A stretch of DNA of 7,420 nucleotides from Pseudomonadota bacterium (GTDB taxonomy: Bacteria > Pseudomonadota > Alphaproteobacteria > Rhizobiales > Beijerinckiaceae). Made by a program: the position numbers and the translations under genes. The notes under the pieces were generated by a model. That model had not been told where the DNA came from. It made no database searches and was given only the letters and a program-made list of their open reading frames with translations. Location: positions 1 through 7,420 of the forward strand of contig JAGWRL010000048.1 in the NCBI GenBank assembly GCA_028876585.1. The letters run 5' to 3'. Shown here one piece after another: positions 1 through 7,272 of this stretch; the stretch's first letter is position 1; each line of letters opens with the position of its first letter.

Positions 1-1176
1 AAGCTCTATTCGGAATTGGGCAAGGCGCGCGAGATCAAGCAGGCGCGGGCAAAGCACGGCCACGCGACGCAACTCGTCGTCGCCGGCTGCGTCGCCCAGG
101 CCGAGGGGCGCGAGATCCTGCGCCGGCAGAGCGCGGTCGACGTCGTCGTCGGGCCGCAGAATTACCATCGCCTGCCCGAGCTTTTGCGCGCCAGGGGGCC
201 GGTGGTCGACACCGAATTCGCGGTCGAGGACAAGTTCGAGCGCCTGCCGGCGCCGAGCCCGGCGCAGGTGCGCGCGCGCGGCGTCTCCGCCTTCGTCACC
301 GTGCAGGAGGGCTGCGACAAGTTCTGCTCCTTCTGCGTCGTGCCCTATACGCGTGGGCCCGAGGTCTCGCGCCCCGCCGGGCGGATTCTGGACGAGATCG
401 CGCGGCTGGCGGCGGCGGGGGCGCGCGAGTTCACGCTGATCGGGCAGAACGTCAACGCCTATCGCGACGCAGAGGGGACGGGCCTGGCCGGCCTGTTGCG
501 CCGGGCGGCCGCGCTTCCGGGCGTACTGCGGCTGCGCTACGCCACCTCGCACCCCAACGACATGGACGAGGCGCTGATCGCCGCTCACGGCGATCTGCCG
601 GCGCTCGCGCCTTATCTACATTTGCCGGTGCAATCGGGGTCCGACCGCATCCTGGCGGCGATGAACCGGCGCCACGACGTCGCCGCCTATCTCGATATTG
701 TCGCGCGCGTGCGCCGGGCGCGGCCGGACATCGCCTTTTCCTCCGATTTCATCGTCGGCTTCCCCTCCGAGACGCAGGCGGATTTCGCCGCGACGCTGGC
801 GCTGGTCAGCGAAGTCGGCTTCGCCTCCGCCTTTGCATTCAAATATTCGCCGCGGCCCGGCACGCCGGCGGCCGAGGCGGCCGATCAGGTTCCCGCCGCG
901 GTGATGGAGGAGCGGCTGGCGCGCCTGCTCGAACTGATCGAAAGCCAGCGCCAGGCGTTCAACCGGGCCAGCGTCGGGCGGCGTTTCGGCGTCGTTTTCG
1001 ACAAGCCCGGCCGGCACGAGGGTCAAATCGGCGGCCGCTCGCCCTATATGCAGGCCGTGCATGCCGACGCGAGCCCGGACGCGATCGGGCGGATGATGCA
1101 GGTGGAGATCGTCGACGTCGGGCCGAATTCGCTGCAAGGCCGGCTCGTCGCGGCTGAGGAGAGGAGCGAGGATTGA
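1..1176 (+). CDS. miaB: tRNA-2-methylthio-N6-dimethylallyladenosine synthase MiaB (5' end outside window)
   Basis: Radical-SAM methylthiotransferase that converts i6A37 to ms2i6A37 in tRNAs reading UNN codons, using SAM and two iron-sulfur clusters. The frame is open from base 1, so the start lies upstream; 391 residues are visible. The third cysteine of the N-terminal cluster domain is seen in AGCVAQAEG (Cys at 88-90). By alignment to E. coli MiaB (Cys83) about 53 residues are missing, including the first two cluster cysteines. The radical-SAM CxxxCxxC motif is GCDKFCSFC, with cysteines at 313, 325 and 334. The family motif [11 protein letters not shown] is at 610-642. A C-terminal TRAM RNA-binding domain spans roughly 960-1155. 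The stop overlaps the phoH start by 4 nt. The TRAM domain and A37-type context favour MiaB over MtaB or RimO, and the phoH-ybeY neighbourhood agrees. Confidence 0.96.
   Translation, partial: KLYSELGKAREIKQARAKHGHATQLVVAGCVAQAEGREILRRQSAVDVVVGPQNYHRLPELLRARGPVVDTEFAVEDKFERLPAPSPAQVRARGVSAFVTVQEGCDKFCSFCVVPYTRGPEVSRPAGRILDEIARLAAAGAREFTLIGQNVNAYRDAEGTGLAGLLRRAAALPGVLRLRYATSHPNDMDEALIAAHGDLPALAPYLHLPVQSGSDRILAAMNRRHDVAAYLDIVARVRRARPDIAFSSDFIVGFPSETQADFAATLALVSEVGFASAFAFKYSPRPGTPAAEAADQVPAAVMEERLARLLELIESQRQAFNRASVGRRFGVVFDKPGRHEGQIGGRSPYMQAVHADASPDAIGRMMQVEIVDVGPNSLQGRLVAAEERSED
1156..1166 (+). promoter_or_regulatory. Strong Shine-Dalgarno deciding the TTG start of phoH
   Basis: A purine tract GAGGAGAGGAG lies inside the last codons of miaB and ends 6 nt before TTG at 1173. 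The phoH frame has a stop (TGA) at 1155-1157 and no other start codon between it and 1173. This makes TTG the best-supported start, with translational coupling to miaB through the TTGA overlap. Confidence 0.7.
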
Positions 1177-2219
1177 AGAGCCCGGAGCCGTCGCTGGCGA
1201 AAGTGGCGCCGTTCAAGCGCGAGGCCGACAAGGCCGCCCCTTTCGAGGTCGCGCTCGCCTTCGACGACAACCGGCTGGTCTCGCTGGTGTTCGGGCAATA
1301 CGACCAGAACCTGACGCTGCTGGAGCGCCGGCTCGGCGTCTCGACCCATGTCAACGGCAACCAGGTGATGATCCGCGGCCGGCGCGAGGCCTGCGAGCAG
1401 GCGCGCAAGGTGTTGCAGACGCTCTATCAGCGCGCCCGGCTCGGGCAATCGGCCGAGGAGGGCGACGTCGAGGGCGCGCTGGAGGAATCGGCCTATCAGA
1501 ACACGCTGTTCCCGGCCGAGGTCGAAAGCCCGCTCGACGCCTTCGGCGAATTGCGCACCCGCCGGCGCGGCATCGTGCGCGCCCGCAACGCCGCGCAGGA
1601 CCGCTATCTGCGGCTGCTGCGCCAGCACGAACTGGTGTTCGCCGAAGGCCCGGCCGGCACCGGCAAGACGTGGCTGGCCGTCGGCCATGCGGTGTCGCTG
1701 CTGGAGCAGGGGGCGGTCGAGCGGCTCATCCTGTCGCGCCCGGCGGTGGAGGCGGGCGAGCGGCTTGGCTTCCTGCCCGGCGACATGAAGGACAAGGTCG
1801 ATCCCTATCTGCGCCCGATCTATGATGCGCTTTACGATTTCATGGACGGGCGCATGGTCGAGCGCGGCCTCGCCACCGGCATGATCGAGATCGCGCCGCT
1901 CGCCTTCATGCGCGGCCGCACGCTGGCCAAGGCGGCGATCCTGCTCGACGAGGCGCAGAACGCCACCGCGATGCAGATGAAGATGTTCCTGACCCGGCTC
2001 GGCGAAGGCTCGCGCATGATGGTCAACGGCGACCCGACGCAGATCGACCTCGCCCCCGGCCAGACCTCCGGCCTCGGCCAGGCGGTGGAGTTGCTGCGCG
2101 GGCTCGACCGCGTCGGCCATGTCCGCTTCGCCCACGGCGACGTGGTGCGCCACGATCTCGTGCGTCAAATCGTCGAGGCCTACGAGAGCGCCCCGGCGAA
2201 GGCGCCGGTCCGAGGCTGA
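1173..2219 (+). CDS. phoH: PhoH family ATPase (YbeZ-like)
   Basis: Cytoplasmic P-loop ATPase of the PhoH/YbeZ family, associated with RNA metabolism; E. coli YbeZ is encoded beside YbeY and has been linked to it. The protein is 348 residues, the usual size for the long alphaproteobacterial form. An N-terminal KH-like region (about 25-85) is followed by the ATPase core. Walker A is GPAGTGKT at 159-166 with Lys165. A conserved GFLPGD lies at 199-204. Walker B is ILLDEAQN at 256-263 with Asp259/Glu260. The sensor-like MVNGDPTQ is at 283-290. A late VRHDLV (325-330) may carry an arginine finger. The start is TTG; an internal GTG at 1203 is possible but lacks the good ribosome site. It overlaps miaB by 4 nt and is followed after 2 nt by ybeY. 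The exact substrate is not established; phosphate control is a historic label for the family. Confidence 0.95.
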   Translation: MKSPEPSLAKVAPFKREADKAAPFEVALAFDDNRLVSLVFGQYDQNLTLLERRLGVSTHVNGNQVMIRGRREACEQARKVLQTLYQRARLGQSAEEGDVEGALEESAYQNTLFPAEVESPLDAFGELRTRRRGIVRARNAAQDRYLRLLRQHELVFAEGPAGTGKTWLAVGHAVSLLEQGAVERLILSRPAVEAGERLGFLPGDMKDKVDPYLRPIYDALYDFMDGRMVERGLATGMIEIAPLAFMRGRTLAKAAILLDEAQNATAMQMKMFLTRLGEGSRMMVNGDPTQIDLAPGQTSGLGQAVELLRGLDRVGHVRFAHGDVVRHDLVRQIVEAYESAPAKAPVRG

Positions 2220-2221
2220 GC

Positions 2222-2713
2222 ATGACCCCGCGCATCGAATTCGTCGAAACCGAGCCGCGCTGGCGTCGCGCCCTGCCGGCGCGCAAGCTCGCGCGCGAGG
2301 CGGTGGCGGCGGCGGCGCAGGAATCCGGGCTGAAATGCGCGCGCGGCGCGGAAATGACGATCCATCTCGTCGACGACGCGCGCATCCGCGAATTGAACAA
2401 GACCTGGCGCGGCAAGGACGCGCCCACCAACGTGCTGTCCTTCCCCGCCGCGCCCGCCGCGCGGGTGGCGCGCGCCAAATTGCTCGGCGACGTGTTCGTG
2501 GCGCTGCAAACGCTGGAGCGCGAGGCGGCCGACGAGGGCAAGCCGCTGGCCGACCATTATCGCCATCTGGCGCTGCATGGGTTTTTGCACCTGATCGGCT
2601 TCGATCACGAAACGCCTGTGGAGGCCGAGGCGATGGAGGCCTTGGAGACGCGCGCGCTGGCGCGGCTCGGAATCGCCGACCCCTATGCCGGAACGGAGCT
2701 GGCGGCGCCATGA
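2222..2713 (+). CDS. ybeY: Endoribonuclease YbeY (rRNA maturation factor)
   Basis: Zinc-dependent endoribonuclease needed in many bacteria for 16S rRNA 3' end processing and 70S ribosome quality control. The 163-residue length is normal. The zinc-binding HxxxHxxxxxH motif is complete: His119, His123 and His129 within HGFLHLIGFDHE. The substrate-contact segment WRGKDAPTNVLSFP (62-75) holds Arg63, which aligns with the conserved catalytic-site Arg59 of E. coli. The strand LGDVFVAL (88-95) is also typical. ATG at 2222 has GAGG 6 nt upstream and follows the phoH stop by 2 nt. The stop overlaps the corC start as ATGA. A tightly coupled phoH-ybeY pair is conserved across proteobacteria and fits joint action on ribosomal RNA. 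Confidence 0.97.
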   Translation: MTPRIEFVETEPRWRRALPARKLAREAVAAAAQESGLKCARGAEMTIHLVDDARIRELNKTWRGKDAPTNVLSFPAAPAARVARAKLLGDVFVALQTLEREAADEGKPLADHYRHLALHGFLHLIGFDHETPVEAEAMEALETRALARLGIADPYAGTELAAP

Positions 2714-3672
2714 GCGACGCGTCGCGCCCCGCCGAGACGAGCCTGTTCGAGCGGCTGCGCGGCCTGCTCGGCCTCAATCCCGGCTCGGTGCGCGACGACA
2801 TCGAGGAAGCGCTGGAGGATTCCAGCGGCGGGGCCGATTTTTCGCCCAAGGAGCGGGCGATCCTCAAGAACGTGCTGGCGCTGCACGACGTGCGGGTGGC
2901 CGACGTCATGGCGCCGCGCGCCGACGTGATCGCGCTGCCGCTCGACGCCAGCGTCGCCGAGGCTTTGTCGACCTTCCGCACCGCCGGCCATTCGCGGCTG
3001 CCGATCTATCACGAGACGCTCGACGACCCGCGCGGCATGATCCACATCCGCGATTTCCTCGATTTTCTCGCCGCCCATCCCGCCTTCGGGCTGGTCGCCG
3101 GCGACCCCGGCGCGGCCGCCGCGCCGCAAAAATTCGACATGGCGACGCCGCTGTCGGCGACGCCGCTGGTGCGCCCGGTGCTGTTCGCGCCGCCCTCGAT
3201 GCCGGCGCTCGACCTGCTGGCGCGGATGCAGGCGAGCCACGTCCATATCGCGCTGGTGATCGACGAATACGGCGGGACCGACGGGCTGGTGTCGATGGAG
3301 GACATCGTCGAGACCATCGTCGGCAACATCGAGGACGAGCACGACGAGGCCGCGGGCGAGCAGATTTCGCGCGGCGCGGACGGGAAATTCACCGTCGAGG
3401 CGCGCGCGCCGCTCGATGAGGTGGCGAAAGCCGTCGGATTCGACGTGACCGAGCTGGAGCAGGCCGAGGACGTCGATACGATCGGCGGGCTGGTGGCCGC
3501 GTTCGCGGGACGGGTGCCGGCGCGCGGCGAGATCGTCGCCGGGCCGGACGGGTTCGAGTTCGAGGTGCTCGACGCCGATCCGCGCCGGCTGAAGCGGGTG
3601 CGCATCCATCCGCCCGCCCCGGCCGGGTCTGCGGCGCCGAAAACGCCGGCCGTCTCGGGGGAAATGACTTGA
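2710..3672 (+). CDS. corC: CBS-domain hemolysin/CorC family protein (YbeX/TlyC-like, no membrane domain)
   Basis: A 320-residue soluble-type member of the CorC/HlyC family. After a short N-terminal region come CBS1 (about 65-125, with VMAPRADV and GHSRLPIY), CBS2 (about 153-205, with LVIDEYGGTDGLVSMEDIVE), and the CorC_HlyC transporter-associated domain (about 218-300, with DTIGGLV). The last 20 residues are Pro/Ala rich. There is no DUF21 transmembrane domain, so this resembles E. coli YbeX rather than the membrane-bound magnesium exporters. YbeX-type proteins have been tied to magnesium homeostasis and ribosome maturation, and the ybeZ-ybeY-ybeX-lnt order is the same as in E. coli. The ATG at 2710 overlaps the ybeY stop by 4 nt and has GGAG 11 nt upstream (2695-2698). 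The frame stays open to 2119, but that extension lies over phoH and ybeY and has no family resemblance. The hemolysin name is historic. Confidence 0.93.
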   Translation: MSDASRPAETSLFERLRGLLGLNPGSVRDDIEEALEDSSGGADFSPKERAILKNVLALHDVRVADVMAPRADVIALPLDASVAEALSTFRTAGHSRLPIYHETLDDPRGMIHIRDFLDFLAAHPAFGLVAGDPGAAAAPQKFDMATPLSATPLVRPVLFAPPSMPALDLLARMQASHVHIALVIDEYGGTDGLVSMEDIVETIVGNIEDEHDEAAGEQISRGADGKFTVEARAPLDEVAKAVGFDVTELEQAEDVDTIGGLVAAFAGRVPARGEIVAGPDGFEFEVLDADPRRLKRVRIHPPAPAGSAAPKTPAVSGEMT

Positions 3673-3697
3673 ACCGCGGCCTGTCCCGCCGTCATGG

Positions 3698-3717
3698 TCG
3701 CCGGAGCGATTCGGCGA
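3698..3717 (+). repeat. Short inverted repeat touching the lnt ribosome-binding site
   Basis: TCGCCG (3698-3703) and CGGCGA (3712-3717) form a perfect 6-bp stem with an 8-nt loop in the 58-nt gap between corC and lnt. The right arm overlaps the first bases of GAGGG (3716-3720), the best Shine-Dalgarno for the lnt TTG at 3731. No T tract follows, so it is not an intrinsic terminator. Such a stem can arise by chance in GC-rich DNA; any role in limiting lnt translation is inference. Confidence 0.3.
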
Positions 3718-3730
3718 GGGACGGACGGCT

Positions 3731-5350
3731 TTGACGGCTTCAGCATCGGCGGCGCAGGAAAATCCCCTCGAGGCGCTGGCGGGCGCGGTTATTCTCTCGC
3801 ACGGCTGGACGCGGCGGCTGATCGCGCTGACGGCGGGGGCGGTCGGCGCTCTGGCTCTGTCGCCGTTCGATTTCGCCCTCGCGATGATCGTGCCGATGAG
3901 CGTCGCCGTCTGGCTGATCGACGGCGCGGCGGAGGCCGCCTCCAGCGGCGCGACGGGTTTCGCGACGCTGAGGGCGGCGTTCGCGATCGGCTGGTGGTGG
4001 GGTTTCGGCTATTTTCTGGCGGGCCTGTGGTGGCTCGGCGCGGCCTTTCTGGTCGACGCCGACCAGTTCCTGTGGGCCTTGCCACTCGGCGTCGTCGGCC
4101 TGCCGCTCGTGCTGGCGCTGTTTCCCGCGCTCGGCTTCGCGCTCGCCCGCGCGATCTGGCCGACCGGCGCGTGGCGGCCGCTGGCGCTCGGCGTCGGCCT
4201 GTCGGCGTCGGAATTCCTGCGCGCCAATATCCTCAGCGGGTTTCCGTGGAATGAATATGGCATGGCGCTGGGCGCGCATCTGTGGCCGGCGCAGGCGGCG
4301 GCCTGGGTCGGGCTGCACGGGCTGACGCTGATCGCCGTCGTGCTGTGCGCGACCCCGGCGACGCTGCGGCTGCGGCCGATCCTGCTCGCCGGGCTCGGCG
4401 CGGTTCTGCTGCTGGGGTTTGGCGCAAGCCGGCTCGACGGGCCGGCGCCGGCTCCGGTCCAGGGGCCGAAATTGCGGCTGATCCAGCCCAATGTGGCGCA
4501 AGGCGCGGATTTTTCCGCCGCCAACGGCGGTGCGATCCTTAGCCTCTATCTCAAGCTGTCGGACCGCGCGACCTCGCCGGAGCGCAACGGAATCGCCGAC
4601 GTGACGCATCTGTTCTGGCCGGAATCGGCGTTCCCGTTCATCCTGACGCGCGATCGCGGCGCGATGGCGCGGATCGTCGATTTCCTGCGCGGCGGCGCGG
4701 TGCTGGTCACCGGCGCGGCGCGGGCGGAGGAGGAGGGCGGCAAGACCCGATATTACAATTCGATGCTGGCGCTGGACCGCAGTGGGCTGGCGACCGGGCG
4801 CTACGACAAGCGCCGGCTGGTGCCGTTTGGCGAATATCTGCCGCTGCGCGCTGTGTTCGACTGGCTGCACGTATCGCAGTTCGTGCATGTGCCCGGCGGT
4901 TTCGATCCCGGCGTCGGTTCGGGAACGCTCAGCCTGCGCGGCCTGCCGGACGCCCTCGCCATGGTGTGCTATGAGGCGATCTTCCCCAACGAGGGCCGCG
5001 CGCGCGCCGGCGCAACGGCGCATGTCGGCTATATCCTCAACCTCACCGACGACGCCTGGTTCGGCCTCACCGCCGGGCCGCATCAGCATTTCGCGCAGGC
5101 GCGATTGCGCGCCATCGAACTGGGATTGCCGATGTTGCGCGTCGCAAACACGGGCATTTCCGCCATCATCGACGCGCAGGGCCGGGTGATCGACCCGCGA
5201 CCGCTCGGGGTGGAGGCGGTGATCGACGGCGTGCTGCCGGGCGCCTTGCCGCCGACATGGCAGGCGCGCTGGGGGGCGGCGAGCTTCCTCGCCCTGACGG
5301 CGCTCGCTTTGGCTCTCTGCTTGATGCGGCGCCGGAATTCCGTCGGTTGA
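3731..5350 (+). CDS. lnt: Apolipoprotein N-acyltransferase Lnt
   Basis: Integral inner-membrane enzyme that transfers an acyl chain from phospholipid to the N-terminal cysteine of apolipoproteins, the last step of lipoprotein maturation before Lol export. The 539 residues are family-typical. Several hydrophobic segments fill about 30-232, with another helix near 516-532. The periplasmic nitrilase-fold domain (about 247-500) carries the full triad: Glu298 in FWPESAFPF, Lys360 in YDKRRLVPFGEY and Cys413 in MVCYEAIFP, matching E. coli Glu267, Lys335 and Cys387. The start is TTG at 3731. It is the only start-type codon (ATG, GTG or TTG) in this frame after the stop at 3665, and it retains the first membrane segment; GAGGG lies 10 nt upstream. 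The next in-frame ATG (3881) would cut into the first membrane segments. The homologue ActA of Sinorhizobium is needed for acid tolerance. It is probably cotranscribed with corC. Confidence 0.96.
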   Translation: MTASASAAQENPLEALAGAVILSHGWTRRLIALTAGAVGALALSPFDFALAMIVPMSVAVWLIDGAAEAASSGATGFATLRAAFAIGWWWGFGYFLAGLWWLGAAFLVDADQFLWALPLGVVGLPLVLALFPALGFALARAIWPTGAWRPLALGVGLSASEFLRANILSGFPWNEYGMALGAHLWPAQAAAWVGLHGLTLIAVVLCATPATLRLRPILLAGLGAVLLLGFGASRLDGPAPAPVQGPKLRLIQPNVAQGADFSAANGGAILSLYLKLSDRATSPERNGIADVTHLFWPESAFPFILTRDRGAMARIVDFLRGGAVLVTGAARAEEEGGKTRYYNSMLALDRSGLATGRYDKRRLVPFGEYLPLRAVFDWLHVSQFVHVPGGFDPGVGSGTLSLRGLPDALAMVCYEAIFPNEGRARAGATAHVGYILNLTDDAWFGLTAGPHQHFAQARLRAIELGLPMLRVANTGISAIIDAQGRVIDPRPLGVEAVIDGVLPGALPPTWQARWGAASFLALTALALALCLMRRRNSVG

Positions 5351-5366
5351 TGCGCAAAAATATGAT
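5338..5366 (+). promoter_or_regulatory. Weak sigma-70-like promoter candidate upstream of the XRE gene
   Basis: Directly after lnt the composition changes to an AT-rich stretch (about 5355-5389). TATGAT at 5361-5366 matches five of six bases of a -10 box, with a poor -35 (TTCCGT, 5338-5343) 17 nt upstream. The AT-rich patch and the 175-nt gap suggest that the regulator has its own promoter here, but the exact boxes are uncertain and other placements are possible. A transcript from here would have a leader of about 150 nt. Confidence 0.25.
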
Positions 5367-5412
5367 AAAGTTAACGATTTTGAAATAACCCGACGATCGT
5401 GCACAAAAATTT

Positions 5413-5429
5413 GGCGGCGATCCGCCGCC
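5413..5429 (+). repeat. Perfect GC stem-loop in the lnt–XRE gap
   Basis: GGCGGCG (5413-5419) and CGCCGCC (5423-5429) form a 7-bp stem with a 3-nt loop; a 5-bp register with a tetraloop is also possible. A smaller hairpin, GCAA-AG-TTGC, follows at 5430-5439. There is no T tract on the + strand. On the - strand the stem is followed by AAATTTTTG, but no reverse gene ends here. It may stabilise the 3' end of lnt mRNA, act as a poor terminator, or be part of the XRE leader. Confidence 0.45.
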
Positions 5430-5473
5430 GCAAAGTTGCGCGGCCCGCTACTATGGGCTAAAGGCTGACATGT

Positions 5474-5486
5474 TTACCTAAGGTAA
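5474..5486. promoter_or_regulatory. Operator-like palindrome upstream of the XRE regulator
   Basis: TTACC-TAA-GGTAA is a perfect dyad with 5-bp arms and a 3-nt centre, 39 nt before the XRE start codon. Its size and symmetry suit a dimeric lambda-repressor-like helix-turn-helix protein, and it stands out against the surrounding GC-rich DNA. Autoregulation by the downstream gene is an inference from position; no second copy was noticed in the window. Confidence 0.4.
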
Positions 5487-5525
5487 GTCGATGGCGGGTC
5501 TCCACGCTCGGGAATTGAATTTCAG

Positions 5526-5957
5526 ATGATCAAGACCCCAAACCCGATCGACCGGCACGTCGGCGCGCGGGTTCGGATGCGCCGGCTGATGGTCGGGTTG
5601 AGTCAGAGCAAATTGGCCAGCGCGCTCGACGTGACGTTTCAGCAGGTGCAGAAATACGAGAAGGGCGCCAACCGCATCGGCGCCAGCCGGTTGCAGCAGC
5701 TTGCGCGCGTGCTAGAAGTGCCGCCGTCGTTCTTTTTCGAGGGCGCCCCGGCGAGCGCCGCGCCCGGTCTGGGCTTCAACGAAGACCCCGGCAACACCTA
5801 TGTCGTTGATTTTCTTTCCACCGCCGAAGGATTGCAGTTGAACCGGGCGTTTTCCGCGATCAAGGACCCCAAGCTGCGCAAGACCGTGCTGGACCTGGTC
5901 GAGCGCATCGCCAACACGGCGGAGCCGGCGCCGCGCCCGATCGACGGCCTCGGCTGA
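5526..5957 (+). CDS. XRE/Cro-CI family helix-turn-helix regulator (PhrR-like)
   Basis: A 143-residue cytoplasmic DNA-binding protein. The lambda-repressor-like domain spans about 12-68, and the helix-turn-helix lies in about 26-47, with [11 protein letters not shown] then [11 protein letters not shown]. The following [25 protein letters not shown] is typical of the small alphaproteobacterial regulators found between lnt and metK. The remainder (about 75-143) is a short tail with no recognised ligand domain; the segment 98-132 is probably helical. The start ATG at 5526 is supported by the family N-terminus ([15 protein letters not shown]) and by an in-frame stop at 5484 with no other start between. 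The ribosome site is weak (GGGA near 5510-5513). In Sinorhizobium the gene next to actA/lnt is phrR, a low-pH- and stress-induced regulator. I infer a similar role here, but the targets are unknown. Confidence 0.93.
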   Translation: MIKTPNPIDRHVGARVRMRRLMVGLSQSKLASALDVTFQQVQKYEKGANRIGASRLQQLARVLEVPPSFFFEGAPASAAPGLGFNEDPGNTYVVDFLSTAEGLQLNRAFSAIKDPKLRKTVLDLVERIANTAEPAPRPIDGLG

Positions 5958-5984
5958 CCGCTCAATTCCTCATCTTGACCCCGA

Positions 5985-6018
5985 CCGGCGCGGCTGTCAG
6001 AAGCGGGCCGGATTTTTT
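5985..6018 (+). terminator. Terminator-shaped hairpin with T tract between XRE gene and metK
   Basis: CCGGC (5985-5989) pairs with GCCGG (6007-6011), and an inner GCT/AGC pairing (5993-5995 with 6002-6004) extends the stem across a small internal loop. It is followed at once by ATTTTTT (6012-6018) and CTCTT. This is the shape of an intrinsic terminator, located 27 nt after the XRE stop. The stem is modest, so termination may be partial; it would then act as an attenuator for metK. A TTGACC at 5975-5980 could be a -35 box, but no convincing -10 follows. Confidence 0.5.
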
Positions 6019-6025
6019 CTCTTGA

Positions 6026-6041
6026 GCGCGGGCCGCCGCGC
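6026..6041 (+). repeat. GC tetraloop hairpin just before the metK ribosome site
   Basis: GCGCGG (6026-6031) and CCGCGC (6036-6041) form a perfect 6-bp stem with the loop GCCG. It lies 8 nt before the GGAG at 6050-6053 that serves the metK ATG at 6063, spaced 9 nt. It does not cover the ribosome site. Part of its right arm (GCCGCG, 6035-6040) could instead pair with CGCGGC at 5989-5994 inside the upstream terminator stem. Confidence 0.4.
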
Positions 6042-6062
6042 GAGTTGCTGGAGACCTTCGGG

Positions 6063-7268
6063 ATGGCGCGTCAATCATACCAGTTCACCAGCGAGTCGGT
6101 GTCCGAAGGGCATCCCGACAAGCTGTGCGACCGCATTTCCGACGAAGTCGTCGATCTGTTCTTCCGCGAGGGCGCGGCGGCGGGGCTGAGCCCGTGGGAA
6201 ATCCGCGCCGCCTGCGAGACGCTCGCCACCACCAACCGCATCGTGATCGCCGGCGAGACGCGCGGGCCGCGCCATGTCACCAAGGACTGGATCGCCCATG
6301 TCGCGCGCATGGCGGTCAAGGACATCGGCTACGAGCAGGACGGCTTCCACTGGGAGAAGGCGCAAGTCGAGGTGCTGCTGCACCCGCAGTCCGCCGACAT
6401 CGCGCAAGGGGTGGACGCCCACCAGCCCGGCGCCAACAAGGAAGAGGGCGCGGGCGACCAGGGCATCATGTTCGGCTACGCTTGCAACGAGACGCCCGCG
6501 CTGATGCCGGCGCCGATCTATTACGCCCACAAGATCCTCGAAGATCTCGCCCATGCGCGCAAGTCCGGCAAAGGCCCGGCGGCCAAGCTCGGCCCCGACG
6601 CCAAGAGCCAGGTGACGGTGCGCTACCAGAACGGCAAGCCGGTCGGCGTGACGCAGATCGTCGTCTCGCACCAGCATGTGGTCGAGGATCTGTCGTCGAA
6701 CCAGGTGCGCGAGATCGTCGAGCCGTTCGTCGCGGCGGCGCTGCCGAAGGGCTGGATCGGCCGGGATACGGTCTGGCACGTCAACCCGACCGGCAAGTTC
6801 TTCATCGGTGGCCCCGACGGCGACGCCGGCCTGACGGGACGCAAGATTATCGTCGACACCTACGGCGGCGCGGCTCCGCACGGCGGCGGCGCGTTCTCCG
6901 GCAAGGATTCGACCAAGGTCGACCGCTCGGCCGCTTACGCCGCGCGCTATCTGGCCAAAAACGTCGTCGCGGCCGGCCTGGCCGATCGCTGCACGCTGCA
7001 ACTGTCCTACGCCATCGGCGTCGCGCGGCCGTTGTCGATCTACGCCGACCTGCACGGCACGGGGAAGGTTGACGAGGCCAAGCTCGAAGCGGCGCTGATG
7101 GAGGTGATGAACCTCACCCCGCGCGGCATCCGCCAGCACCTGCAGCTCAACCGGCCGATCTACGCCCGCACCTCGGCCTATGGCCATTTCGGCCGCGCGC
7201 CGGATGCGGACGGCGGTTTCTCGTGGGAGAAGACCGATCTCGCCGACAAGCTCAAAGGCCTCGCCTGA
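6063..7268 (+). CDS. metK: S-adenosylmethionine synthase
   Basis: Cytoplasmic methionine adenosyltransferase making SAM from methionine and ATP, with release of phosphate and diphosphate. The protein is 401 residues, slightly longer than E. coli MetK, as usual in alphaproteobacteria; an extra loop lies near 165-182. Key motifs are complete: GHPDK at 16-20 (His17, Asp19, Lys20), signature one [11 protein letters not shown] at 129-139, [16 protein letters not shown] at 254-269 (Asp254, Arg260, Lys261) and signature two GGGAFSGKD at 274-282 with Lys281 and Lys285, matching E. coli Lys265 and Lys269. ATG at 6063 is chosen over an upstream TTG at 6045 because GGAG lies 9 nt before it and homologues begin with [20 protein letters not shown]. 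trmB follows after 4 nt. No known SAM-binding riboswitch was recognised in the leader. Confidence 0.98.
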   Translation: MARQSYQFTSESVSEGHPDKLCDRISDEVVDLFFREGAAAGLSPWEIRAACETLATTNRIVIAGETRGPRHVTKDWIAHVARMAVKDIGYEQDGFHWEKAQVEVLLHPQSADIAQGVDAHQPGANKEEGAGDQGIMFGYACNETPALMPAPIYYAHKILEDLAHARKSGKGPAAKLGPDAKSQVTVRYQNGKPVGVTQIVVSHQHVVEDLSSNQVREIVEPFVAAALPKGWIGRDTVWHVNPTGKFFIGGPDGDAGLTGRKIIVDTYGGAAPHGGGAFSGKDSTKVDRSAAYAARYLAKNVVAAGLADRCTLQLSYAIGVARPLSIYADLHGTGKVDEAKLEAALMEVMNLTPRGIRQHLQLNRPIYARTSAYGHFGRAPDADGGFSWEKTDLADKLKGLA

Positions 7269-7272
7269 GATC

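Noticed and set aside
2119..2709. N-terminal extension of corC to an upstream ATG
   Set aside because: The extra 197 codons overlap phoH and all of ybeY in another frame and read as Arg/Ala-rich shadow sequence. The ATG at 2710 gives the normal family N-terminus.
1044..2981. Long reverse-strand open frame of 645 codons across phoH, ybeY and corC
   Set aside because: It lies antisense to genes with complete family motifs. Its translation is rich in Arg, Ala, His and Gln without any recognisable domain, as expected of a shadow frame in GC-rich DNA.
3694..4254. ATG-started frame of 186 codons in the corC–lnt gap and early lnt
   Set aside because: Its translation is Arg/Gly-rich without a domain and runs out of frame through lnt membrane segments. 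Lnt is the real product.
3740..5404. Reverse-strand open frame of 554 codons opposite lnt
   Set aside because: Antisense shadow of lnt, low-complexity Arg/Gln/Ala-rich translation, and no family resemblance.
5413..5429. Intrinsic terminator for lnt
   Set aside because: The stem is strong, but the + strand sequence after it is GCAAAGTTGC, with no T tract. I kept it as an inverted repeat only.
6045..6062. Upstream TTG start for metK adding six residues
   Set aside because: The ATG at 6063 has GGAG 9 nt upstream and gives the usual MetK N-terminus; the extension would include the ribosome site itself.
5958..6062. Known SAM-responsive riboswitch (SAM-II or SAM/SAH type) before metK
   Set aside because: I could not match the conserved cores of these classes in the leader. 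Only generic hairpins and a T tract are visible; a covariance-model search would settle it.
6075..7187. Reverse-strand open frame of 370 codons opposite metK
   Set aside because: Mirrors the highly conserved metK codons; no domain or independent ribosome site was seen.
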